From positions 3,286,001 to 3,350,000 of the forward strand of contig CATIUR010000011.1 of assembly GCA_949592205.1 (NCBI GenBank): a DNA stretch of 64,000 nt. The letters run 5' to 3'. The stretch is from Helichrysum umbraculigerum. Taxonomy: Eukaryota; Streptophyta; Magnoliopsida; Asterales; Asteraceae. The notes under the pieces are model-generated. The model did no database searches. It was not told the DNA's origin and saw only the letters and a program-made list of their open reading frames with translations. Shown here piece by piece: positions 1 through 10,717 of this stretch. The position numbers were made by a program, and so were the translations under genes. The stretch's first letter is position 1. Each line of letters starts with the position of its first letter.

Positions 1-1434
1 GATTATCATACTAGTGAAATACACCTAGCCTTGATTATCGTGAAATAACATGATGGCCCTTATTCGACTGTTGTTCGATATAGTACTGGAAACGCTTATG
101 GCGAAGTACACACGTATGGAAGTCGAGAACGACCGAAGGTAGTTGTGTTATGAATCGATTAACAAATGTACTACTTAAGTTTCTATTTGTAATGTAAATC
201 ATCCCTGTCTTGTTGCATACTTGAGTAATGTTGATAATTCATACGAATAAGTGATGACATCTTATCTGACCGCTTAGACCAGTTTTTCCAACTTATTCCG
301 GCGAGGGTAAAACCCGTTTACAAGATTTTTTATTCAACAAACTGTGCCATGATTCGGACGTCTATGATGACCGAGATTGGGGAATAGGATTCGAGATTAA
401 CTGTTAGATAATATTCGAGATTAACTGTTAGATAATATGGACATGCATTTGAGAGAACTTTCGGTGTATGCTTTAATATATTCTGCAACCCACGTGACAT
501 TCTATTTGCCTGATTGTGGACACCTCCGCATTAGCCCGATAGTAGGATTGTAGCAATAAGTCACATTAACTTATGAACTTATCCTCATTAGAACTCTTCA
601 CGCTTTAATATCACCTGAACCACTTCATAGTAGACAATCGCTTTAACTGCTGAACGCCCAAAGTAACCTCCATTTCTAATTCAATTTAGTTTAATCTTAG
701 AATAGAAAACCCAAAACCTAAGCCAACCCTTTTTCGCCCTAGCTAAATTCATAAAAGTCTCTAAATTCCCCTAGTTTCAATTCGCCGCGCTTTGAAGAAC
801 GATTCTAGGTCATACTTATCCTTTGCTAGCCCTTAGATTAGCAATAGTAGTAACCCTAGGCCCCAGCCTTATAAATTTAAAACCCACTGTTGCGCTCGCA
901 TCATTAATTGAGAAAAACAATGACACGGTGTGAGCACAACATATCACCAATAAACAAGGTTCTACAGACAACGTAACAATCTTCAATCAGACAATTGATT
1001 CAAAACACAATTATAACCTTCAAGCAATCATAATCCAAATGTTATTAAACTAAACAATATACATAATCTAATTTATAACTTAATCATACAAAATCAGATT
1101 CATGATTCAATTATACAAACACATAGACAAAGTTCGAATTGAAATCGGAAAAAGATATGCAAACCAAATCATAAACCGAATGAAGTAGAATCAATAGGAA
1201 TTAAACCTAGCCTTTTCTGCCTCCGAATCGCCATCGTTTCGCTCCCAAAATGGGAGAAAACCCTCTGGTTGTCGGTTGTTGTTCTCTGGTTTAGAGTTTT
1301 GAAAGTTAGAGTTAAAATGAGGCTAAATGAGAATTTAAGCTAATCTGGAAAAATGATCCATACGGCGTATGGAAAATCCATACGGCGTATGGATTGAAAA
1401 CAAGCCCGGCCCAGCTCCGCGTTATATTGGGCCT
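1..1434. other. Degenerate LTR-like unit 1, unclassified
   Basis: No convincing gene. About 240-900 is weakly similar to 3190-4000 in the same orientation; both share 'gattggggaatagga', a phrase like 'gagaacttccggtgta', and 'tataaatttaaaac' followed by 'actgttg'. In both copies a pair of 15-bp palindromes follows. Seen: a diverged direct repeat about 2.7-3 kb apart. Inferred: remains of long LTRs or a duplicated LTR of an old element whose left end lies outside the window. No boundary, primer site or coding domain was found, so the class is open. Confidence 0.4.
1358..1392. repeat. Paired palindrome CCATACGGCGTATGG
   Basis: Two copies of CCATACGGCGTATGG (1358-1372 and 1378-1392) lie 5 bp apart. 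The arms CCATACG and CGTATGG pair around a central base. The same doublet recurs at 4045-4079, which ties the two LTR-like units together. Confidence 0.85.
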
Positions 1435-1962
1435 TGATGTAGCGTAAAAAGTCACGTTTTTACCTACATTATTGACCCCATATTTAGGCCTTTTATAACA
1501 AAAACATTCTTAAAACATCATTATTTATCATATTTTGTTATAAAGGTGAAAACTTGATGGACTTTTCAAAACTATACGAAAAGGATTGAAAATACACTGA
1601 AATGGGCACCAAATTGAGCCAAGCCCTAAATCTACTGTAAACTCCATACCAAGACCTCAAATTTACCTTATTTTGTAGCTATGGAGATTACGAGAACATG
1701 GATATAAGGATTGCTCAAAACGGATCAAGGACGAAAAAGTTATGCAAGCTACAGCGCAGCCGAAAGCTACAAAACGTATTCTGGACACGCATGGGCCCCA
1801 CACATCCAATTTCTACCAAATTGGCATCATTAGAAGCGTAACGGAATTATGAAGCCGTAGGCGAAAGAATCAAGTCAAACGGAAGCGAAACGGAGAAGAT
1901 ACGGCCTTCCGAAGATGCGAGAAAAGTCAGAAAAATCACACGGCCTAGCACACGGCCACCCC

Positions 1963-2042
1963 AGGGCCGTACACGGCCTATACAGGGCCGTACACGGCCT
2001 GTACAGAGCCGTACACGGCCTGTATAGGGCCGTACACGGCCT
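1963..2042 (+). repeat. 21-bp tandem repeat, about four copies
   Basis: Four head-to-tail copies (1963-1983, 1984-2004, 2005-2025, 2026-2042 partial) of a 21-bp unit with core GGCCGTACACGGCC, almost a perfect palindrome. The unit length is a multiple of three, so frames stay open through it on both strands without being genes. It lies about 85 bp upstream of a TATA box, as the palindrome clusters of other elements here do. Confidence 0.85.
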
Positions 2043-2125
2043 GGTTTGGTCACACATGGCCTCCGTCTTGCTTCGTTTGCTTGTACGTGTGCTTGTGTGC
2101 TTGTACTCTTGGATCCATGGCTTGC

Positions 2126-2134
2126 CTATAAATA
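2126..2134 (+). promoter_or_regulatory. TATA box of LTR-like promoter
   Basis: CTATAAATA is followed about 50 bp downstream by a pyrimidine-rich stretch (about 2180-2230), as in a plant core promoter and 5' leader. The tandem palindromes sit just upstream. It probably marks the U3/R part of an LTR, but LTR ends were not found. Confidence 0.55.
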
Positions 2135-2340
2135 GTGACCTCTCCATCCTCATTTCACACACCAATTCTTTCATATAATTTTCACTTTCTCTCTCACACA
2201 CTCTCTCTCTCTCTACTTTCTCTCTCTAGCACTACTCTTAGGAGTTAGAGGAGAAATAGAAAGAGCAGCTAGTTAGCGTAGCGGTAGTTGTAGCGTCTGT
2301 ACGGAGTCACTCCGAGACTTTGGTCACGAAGATTTGTCTG

Positions 2341-4402
2341 TAATAAATATTCAGGTTATATTTATATCTCTTTTCTTTATTTCGTAAATATGATTTGCTT
2401 ATATTATGTTTGCGTTGTATTGATTGCTAGAGATGCCATGCTAGGCTAGACAAATCTGTGTTTGCTATGATAATGGTTATGCTTAAGTAGTTATGATTTA
2501 ATATGCAATTGGGATGACCACATTATGAAACAACGGAGGTAACGTTATACGGCTTTCATTTGTATAGCGCCGGAACCATCACGAATGTGTGTAGTACGGA
2601 ACGTGGAAGCTATGAAAGTCGTGGGCACAATCCATTGTGGAAATAATGATCCCAATTGTAAACATGTTGTTACTCTGTCTGTGTGAATATTAAACTGTAT
2701 CTGAATTTATGAATTGAATCTCTATTGTTTACCTATCCAACTTATGCTGTGGTTAGAAACTTCCTGCTAAAACCTGGCCAGTTATTAGTGGTACGTAATC
2801 TACCTATTCTATGTATGATGAAGCATTTGAACTCGACATGGCTGTATTCTCTAGATTGAAACTACATCATAAGAGATACGGAGCATAGGATTAGAGATAG
2901 GTTAGATTCAAGTTCATATATTGAATACCTTTGAGAGACCTTTCGGGGTATTTATGATCCAATTATCTGGTTATGTGATACAGTATGAAATAGGAATAGT
3001 TATCTGTGTGCCATCCTATTGCATGTTCTTGTTTGATTGTTGCCTTAGGAATGCTGCATGCTAGAACTGAACCTCCGATTACTATATGTAACTGCATGAT
3101 TAGGATTTTCAGATATAAGTTGATGTTTATACAGTAGAGTGATGTGCATGTAGTAGTTAAGGTGATTTATATGATTAATGATGAACAATTCAATTGACCG
3201 TTAGACAAGTTAATCCAACCTATTCCGTAGGGTAACTCCTGTTCACTTTATTGTTTATTCAACAATTCGTGCCATGATACTGACACACATTTGTCAGAGA
3301 TTGGGGAATAGGATTAGAGAATAACTGTTGATTGAATTGATCAGTACATTTGGGAGAACTTCCGGTGTATCTGACACTATATAATTGCTATCCATGTGAC
3401 ATATTATTTATCTGATTGTAGAGACCTTTACGTTAGATATTTAATAGGATCATAATTATACATCATTAATAATATAGGGTATCCAATGAGCAAACTGGTA
3501 ATTTGAATCAATGCTAAGGAAAAACCATAAAACGGCACAGTACTTCGTATAACGTTTAAATACGCGGGATAAGCTAAGGAACTGCCGTAGGTATAATACT
3601 TCGTGTTAATTTAAGTTCCGGTTACTCAACGGATTAATCATCATAACTAGTGGCTTTAACACCCATAACTACTATCCAAGGCATATACCAGCATCATAGT
3701 AAACACTCTCGTATCCACTGTTCTCTGAGCCTCCGTACAAACATCCTTTCCTTTTCTGCATTTATTTTTCCGTAGATTAGTCATAAAACCAAATCAAACC
3801 AACTCTTATTTTAAAACCTAGCTAGATTACAAAAGATAATTAGAACGCCTAAGATCCCATGCCCGTTGTAGTGTAAGAACGACACCTGAGTCAACATACC
3901 GCTTACTACCCTAGTAACCTAATTAGGGCTGAAAGTAGTATTAGCTTAGGATATCCCCAGCTCTATAAATTTAAAACAACCCCACTGTTGTGCCCGCTTC
4001 GATAACGACCGTTTCGGGCGCATCAGGCCTCCACCTTTACTAATCCATACGGCGTATGGATAATCCATATGGCGTATGGATTGAATTTCCGGACTATTTT
4101 CCATTTTTTCATCATTTTTAGCTCATCTTTCTTTCTCTTTCCGATTCAAACTTCTTTTGTCCATTGTTTTATTCTCTTAGCAACTTTTCTTCACGATAAG
4201 CTCGTTTTCTGTTTCTTTTCGATCCAAGCTCCTATTAAACTCCTAAATGCGAATATGAACGAAATAAGTATCTTATTCAAATAAAATGCATAAGAAATCT
4301 ATTGAACGAAGGGGTAATTAGTACTATAATCTAGTACATTTTGGCGTTTATCAGTACTCATAGTGTATCTCCACCTAATCTGATAATGCTTTTAATAAAT
4401 CT
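2341..4402. other. Degenerate LTR-like unit 2, non-coding
   Basis: AT-rich DNA with no supported gene. About 3190-4000 matches unit 1 (240-900), and 4045-4079 repeats the CCATACGGCGTATGG doublet. Internal short repeats of the type 'gagaacttccggtgta' occur near 2930 and 3350. Near 4403 the sequence changes to copia gag. That edge is either where the outer copia element was truncated or the right end of an unrecognised insertion. Confidence 0.4.
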
Positions 4403-4684
4403 ATAGATAAGACACCGTCGAGATTTAGGACCCCTAGTAGAAACCACAGTCAGTTTGAGAGTGGTTCTACTTCACGTGCACAAGGACCAAGTTATGTGCC
4501 TAGGAGGTTTTCTACTCACTCTCCTCATAGGCAAAAGACTTCTGATCATCAACAGCCTCAAACTCCTGTGAATTTTACCAAGATTCCTGATGGGAATAGT
4601 TATGGTTACTTTAAGGAGGTTCAGATTGTTGATGATAAGGGACAAACCAAGACCGTAATGGCTTGGGTCCCTCTTGAAAACTAA
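4403..4684 (+). pseudogene. gag: Outer copia element: 3' end of gag
   Basis: An open frame without its own start encodes about 93 residues matching the tail of copia Gag downstream of the zinc knuckle: a Ser/Arg/Pro-rich stretch, then a conserved ending of the type 'IVDD.G..K.V.AWVP' before the stop. The A and B gag frames end the same way (IVDDHGRPKSVKAWV and an equivalent). Capsid and zinc-knuckle parts are absent, so the element is 5'-truncated at about 4403. The stop TAA lies within CTAAT at 4681-4685, inside a splice-acceptor-like sequence. Confidence 0.7.
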
Positions 4685-4708
4685 TTGTGTACAACTTGTC
4701 ATGTGCAG
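4681..4708 (+). promoter_or_regulatory. Splice-acceptor-like gag/pol junction, outer element
   Basis: CTAAT (containing the gag stop) is followed after a T-rich spacer by TGTGCAG ending at 4708, with the protease frame beginning just after. CTAAT resembles a plant branch point and the spacing suits a 3' splice site. Equivalent sites occur in A (50092-50118), B (60798-60826) and C (42603-42633, minus). No donor was identified. Confidence 0.4.
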
Positions 4709-7700
4709 GAGCAGACTGTGAACAAGGACAGCTGATGGTATGTAGACAGTGGATGCTCAAGACATATGACAGGAGAACGAAGTCTACTGACGGACTTCAA
4801 GGAAGGTTTCAAGCAAAGAGTTAACTTTGCAGGAGACAAAGGAGGAGTAATTACGGGAAAATGAAAAGTTTCAAATGGAACTTTAACTCTTGAGGATGTG
4901 AATTATGTTGAAGAACTGACTCACAACCTAGTGAATGTTTCCCAAGTCTGTGATAAAGGTCATCCCGTTCATTTTAATGAAAATGAGGCTTTAGTTCTGA
5001 AGTCAGGCTTCACAATTCCAGAAGAATGAATATTGATGAGGGCACCAAGGAAGAAGGATATCTATGCTATAAACATGGGTGTTCCTAACTCTTCAATGGT
5101 GTCTACATGTTTATTATCCAAGGCTTCCGAAGCAGACACCTTATTATGGCATAAGAGAATGGCTCACCTGAACTTTAGAAAGATGAACTACATAACCAGA
5201 AAAGGGTTAGTTCTTGGTGTACCACAAAAGCGTTTCGAGTATGAAGATAAGTGTGTTCCTTGCATGAAAGGAAATCAGCACAAGAAACCACATAGATCTA
5301 AGACTGAAAACTCAATCTCTTCGCCATTTGAATTGCTACACATGGACCTCTTTGGCCCCATAAGCAAAAGAAGTTTAGGTGGCAAATGGTACTGTTTAGT
5401 TGTCACAGACAACTACTCTATATTCTCATGGGTATTCTTTCTGGGATCTAAGGATGAAACTGCTGGAATTCTTATGGAATTCTTTGATCAAATAGAGAAT
5501 GTCTATAAAACGAGAGTTAAGCGTATTCGTAGTGACAATGGAATAGAATTCAAGAATTCAACGTTGATCCTCTATTGCTTAAGCAAAGGAATTATTCATC
5601 AATTCAGTGCACCATATGAACCTCAACGGAATGGTGTAGCAGAAAGGAAGAATAGAACGTTGATTGAAGCTGCTAAAACAATGCTTGCAGATTCAAAGCT
5701 TCCTGTCATCTTTTAGGCAGAAGCAGTGAATACAGCATGTCATGTTCTGAATAGAGTTCTTACGGTTAAAAAGCAGAACAAAACTTCTTATGAGCTTTTG
5801 AACAATAAGAAACCAAACTTAAAAGGGTTTGAACCCTTTGGAGTTTCATGCACAATATTAAGGACTGGACATCAAGCAAAATTTTGTGAGAAGGCAGACG
5901 AAGGATTTTTCCTAGGTTATATGCCCAATTCGCCAAATAAAAGAGTCTTTAATAAAGTCACGGGACGTTTGGAAGTAGTTTATAACATTGAAGTTACGAG
6001 CTATTCACCTGATGTACATAAAGGAGTAGATTGGCAATTTGACTATTCTAACCTTTTTGAGTCATTTAAAGTCCCACTCAGTGACTATGTCAGTGATTCA
6101 GAGATACCTGAACATTTATTGTCTGGAGATGTGGATAATGGCTATACTCCAACATCAAGTGTTCAAACTTCTGGAATCAAGACAGTTGATGATCCAAAAG
6201 AAGCATCTTCTAGTGGATCTCAAAAACCCAAATTGGATACACCTCCAGATGAAGAAGAGCTGACTCAAAAATTATTGGATGATATCCTCACTCCATTGAG
6301 AGAGTTAAGAATATCTATGTATATTGATAACTCACAGCTATCTAGAGAGGGTGTACCAGATTTGGAAGACACTACTGAACAACACAGTGTGTATGAGGAA
6401 ATCGGTACTAACTCAGAAGATGAAATCCCATTTGAGCCAGTTGCTTCAACTAGAACGAGTAAGAATCATCCGGTTGAGAATATCATCGGTAACATTAATA
6501 CTCCGGTTCAAACGAGGACTCAATCAAAAGCTAGTACGTCTGACAACCTAGAATACCAAATCTTGTATGTTACAATGAAAGAGACAGGGATTACTAATCA
6601 ATGTCTATATTCATGTTTTATCTCACAAGTTGAGCCTAAAAATGTGCAAATGGCTCTAAAGGAAAGTTCGTGGGTGGAAGCGATGCAAGAAGAACTATCT
6701 CAGTTCTCAAAACTACAAGTTTGGGAATTGGTTGACCTTCCAAAGGGAGAGTATCTAATTGGAACTAGATGGGTATTTAAGTGTAAGAAAGACGATCGAG
6801 GAATCATAATTCGCAATAAAGCTCGTCTAGTGGTTCTAGGTTTTAACCAAGAAGAAGGAATAGACTACAACGAAGTGTTTGCACCAGTTGCTAGGCTTGA
6901 AGCAATTAGAGTATTCTTAGCATTTGCATCATTCAAAGAGATAAAAGTTTATCAGTTGGATGTTAAGAATGCATTTTTGTATGGCAAAGTGGAAGAATTG
7001 GTGTATGTTTCACAACCGCCAGGGTTTGCTGATCCTAAGCATCCAGATAGAGTATATCGATTGAATAAGGCTCTATATGGATTACATCAAGCACCTAGGG
7101 CATGGTATGGAACACTATCAATGTATCTACTTGAGAATGGATTTACAAGAGGATCGATTGATAGTACACTGTTTGTAAAGTGGAAGAAGAAAGACTTTCT
7201 CCTTGTATAAGTATATGTTGATGACATTATCTTTGGATCTTCGGATGAAAGGATGTGTCAAGAATTTGAGAAAGTCATGAGAAAAAGATTTGAAATGTCT
7301 GCAATGGGAGAGTTGAATTTCTTCTTAGGGTTACAAGCTGACCAAAAGAAGGATGGATTCTTTATTCAACAATCTAAGTATACACTTGAGCTACTGGAAT
7401 GCTTTAAGATGGATGAAAGTAAGATCTACAATACTCCTATTCCAGTCAATCATGGCCTTGGTCCAGATACATCGAGTGATGGTGATGTGGATCCAACTCT
7501 TTATAGAGCTATGATCGGATCACTAATGTATCTAACTGCCTCTAGGCCTGACATAATGTTTGTTGTTTGTATATGCGCAAGATATCAGGCTAATCCGAAA
7601 GAGTCACACATTTAAGCTGTTAAACGAATTTTTCGTTACCTCAAAGGGAAACCGAAGCTGGGACTTTGGTATCCGACTGAAGGAGACTTAGATTTAGTAG

Positions 7701-8161
7701 CTAATACTGATTCGTATTATGGAGGTTGCAATCAGAATAAGAAGTCTACAACCGGAGGATGTCAATTCTTAGGAGGTAGATTAGTGTCTTGGCAGTGCAA
7801 GAAGCAAAGCTCAGTAGCCATTTCCACATGTGAAGCTGAGTATGTTGCAGCTGGCAGCTGTTATTCACAAATATTGTGGATACAGCTGCAACTGCGGGAC
7901 TATGGGTTGAAAGTAACCAATACTCCTATGATGATTGATAACGAATCAACAATGTCGATAACCAACAATCAGGTGAAGCACAGTAAAACTAAGCACATTG
8001 ATATTCGACATCATTTTATTAGAGACTGTGCTGAAAAGAAAATGATAAGGTTAGTTAAGGTCTCGATAGCGGATAACTTAGCATACCTCTACACGAAGGC
8101 TTTCGACAGAGCTCGATTTGAGACGGTGGTTCAACTGAACGGAATGAGAAATCCAGAGTGA
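4709..8161 (+). pseudogene. pol: Outer copia element: degenerate pol
   Basis: A single reading frame holds the Ty1/copia order protease, integrase, reverse transcriptase, RNase H. Protease shows DSGCSRHMTG (about 4750). The integrase has the HMDLFGP aspartate, SDNGIEF and the ERKNRT glutamate. The reverse transcriptase has YVDD just after 7210, and RNase H ends with the family's 'KTKHIDIRHHFIRDC' pattern. Six in-frame stops break it: TGA 4733, TGA 4862, TGA 5027, TAG 5714, TAA 7208, TAA 7613. All pieces stay in the same frame, so decay has been by nonsense substitution rather than indels. Compared with A, 5027 and 5714 replace tryptophan codons. No functional enzyme is expected. Confidence 0.9.
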
Positions 8162-9560
8162 TTAGTCTTCCAAGGGTATTTATGTAATAGTTAGTAGTTT
8201 TATTTATTAAAAAAAAACGTGGAGGCGTATGGCATTCATTTGCTTGTTACCTAAGGGGAATCGCCTTCATTAAAGAATATAAAAATAATATTCTTTAAAA
8301 ATTGTTTAAGTTTTTATCTGCAAAAACTATGGGAAATGATAGTACATTAGGAGAATAAGCTTCATAATAATAAGCTTAAGTCCTGAGTATGATGTGTTAG
8401 TAGGTTCGAGTAAAGCTACATTAAAACTGCATCCATTTTATCAGGTATGTATTTATATTTATTTGATTATACACCTTTTTCCACAAGTTATAATTTGCAT
8501 GTTTTAAATGTCTAGATAGCTTCATCGTATGATATACTAGTAGGCAAGTTGTATAATCATCTCTAAGCTTTTAAGAAGTTTAATTTATTTGATTATTATC
8601 TAGTGTATCTTCTATATGGTATATGACATAAGTCTTAATTGTCGAAGGCTAGTATTCACATACATTGTAATCATAAAGTTATAAAAATGACAAATGGTAG
8701 CAATATGGGTATTAGCTTAACTATTATTGACTTTGTTGTACTAAGTACAGACCTGAAGCCATTAGTTAGGTCAATATTCTCAAATGTATTTTGCTCATAC
8801 TATTGGTGACTCTGTTGTACTAAGTACAGACCTGAAGCCTCTAGTATCTTCAAGATATGTTTGATATTTGTCTAAATCTGAAATTCAAGTGTATGTTTAA
8901 TAAACCTCTACCTTGTATCTAAAAAACAGTGAATATGTGTTGCTAGAAATCTTCAGTATGTCATATAGTAGATTACACTTGATAATTTTCATACTAACAA
9001 TAAAGGTGTTGCTTAGAAATGAGAGTATAATTTGTTTATGTGGATCATAATACCGGTAATTGTCTTGAACTATCTATAATAAAAGTTTATTCACTTTAAG
9101 TGAATGATGTACTTTAAAAATTATGCTATGTGGATAAAGGTACCTAAGATATAATTTTATAAATAGAAGTGAATAAATGATAAAATTCGTTGTGATTTTA
9201 TTGTAATTTTATTTGAATTTCATGAGGTATGTATACTAACAATCTACTTATACTTTTAATAAATTTAACTAGCTTGTTCTTTCTAATATGATCCCTAAGC
9301 AGATAACTTCCTAATTCAGTTTATTTATGTACTTTTAAGTGATTAATAAAATGGTACTTGATACCACTGTTCAGTTTATATGTGTTGTGTTTATTTTATT
9401 TATATTTTATTTTTAGCTATTTGTTTATATAAAGTCATTGTATTTTATTTTATTTTATTTTAATTAATATTACCTTTTGTAATTAAATTATACTGAAAAC
9501 TCTCATCCATGTTGAACAATCGTAACAAATACAAGTGAAAAATATTTTGATTTTAGACTT
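8162..9560 (+). other. Post-pol non-coding region, outer element
   Basis: About 1.4 kb between pol and the ORF3 promoter with no long reading frame. A short A-run (8207-8216) follows the pol stop. The rest is recognisably similar to 53720-54780 in A and 61018-62200 in B: 'gatatgatagta', 'atgatgtattggtaggca', two copies of a GTAC motif, 'aacaataaaggt' and 'tatgatccctaa.cag' occur in the same order. It looks like a structural part of this copia group. Its role is unknown. Confidence 0.65.
8733..8839 (+). repeat. Duplicated TTGTACTAAGTACAGACCTG motif, outer element
   Basis: Two copies of TTGTACTAAGTACAGACCTG lie within 8733-8760 and 8811-8839. GTAC...GTAC can form a short stem. Related pairs occur in A (54133-54158 and 54301-54326) and B (61631-61658 and 61711-61737), always in the post-pol region. 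Confidence 0.8.
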
Positions 9561-9561
9561 G

Positions 9562-9569
9562 TATAAATA
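9562..9569 (+). promoter_or_regulatory. TATA box of the internal ORF3 promoter
   Basis: TATAAATA lies about 1.15 kb upstream of the ORF3 ATG. Copies of a TTGCGAGTYGA/TTGCGAATTGA motif crowd the region downstream (about 9608-9780). Element A has the matching arrangement: TATA at 54927, motif cluster, intron, ATG. An independent promoter for ORF3 is inferred. Confidence 0.5.
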
Positions 9570-9873
9570 GATGGGTTTTAATTTATGCTTAGTATTCAAT
9601 TCGCGTTTTAATTTTATTCTGCGAGTTTGACCATTCAAATCTGCGGATCGACTTTAAAACTTGCGAATTGAGTAAAAGATATAAAAGGGTGGTCAAACGA
9701 GTCAAACTCTCCACCGAACCCACATTCACTTGCGAACTTACTTAGTCTTTGCGAGTCGACTTTTGGCGAAACGAAGCGAAACTGAGTTTTCGTTTGATTT
9801 CTTATTCTACGAGTACAAGGACGAGTTTTCAATCCATAGCTTTTATACACTTTCGAATTGCGATCATTTTGAG

Positions 9874-10715
9874 GTATAAACCAACGGATTTCACCGTGTA
9901 ATTAACTCGAAATTGACACTTTTAAAAACTTAGGGTTTCGGTTTAAAGTTGAAACGAATTTACGTCAAACTAAGGTGTTATTTGACAAGAATCTTGAGGG
10001 TTAATGCTAAACGAACCTTAATAAATGTAATTACATCGATAGATCATGTTAAAGTTTACAGATTAATCGATTTAAAATTGGATTCGCGACAGCAGTTCAT
10101 GATGCGAGTCGAAACCCAGATTCACCTCGCAGATCATGGTTTGCGAGTTGAAATCTAAGTTCGTTGACCTGTTGACCTGCGGACTGAGTAGGCTTGCGAA
10201 TCGACTTGCGAGTCGAAGTTGCGAATTGACTTGGTTAGCGAGTTGACTGGTTTGCGAATTCAGTTGCGAGTTGAGTTTGGATTTTGCGAGTTGAAATAAA
10301 CTTTTAAAAAATAAAACGTAGCTTGCAACATAAACTTTTGATGTAATAAGTTATGTAACTATAATTTTAGACTTCAAAAGTTACTATATGTTTTGACGTA
10401 AGAATTATATAATAATACGTAATAACATATATTTTATATTATATATATATATATATATATAGGACTTTAGTTTCGATAATTATAAATTATATATATATAA
10501 TGTTAACTTATGCCTAATAAGTAATAAGTTAAAATCTTTCAATATACGACTTGAGACGATTTGTGACAAGTTATATACATAATAATTTCAATCTTATTAA
10601 TGAATTAGAAACTAAGATGTTTGATGAATCTTGATTCATAATACATTATAGTTTAGAATTTATTTTATGCTTGTAAAAGTGCATTAATTGTTTTTGTCAT
10701 TTGTGTTTTATACAG
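9874..10715 (+). other. Putative 5'UTR intron of outer ORF3
   Basis: A candidate donor GAG|GTATAA at 9874 and a clear T-rich acceptor TTTTATACAG ending at 10715, two bases before the ATG, define an 842-bp AT-rich intron. It contains an (AT)n run at about 10438-10460 and a cluster of TTGCGAGTTGA-type motifs at about 10140-10290. Element A has a 716-bp equivalent. The donor is the less certain end. Confidence 0.45.
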
Positions 10716-10717
10716 AT

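Noticed and set aside
1847..2201. Overlapping open frames on both strands with repeated GRVRPC/TALYRPC peptides
   Set aside because: They are by-products of a 21-bp tandem repeat whose length is divisible by three; no start context or domain.
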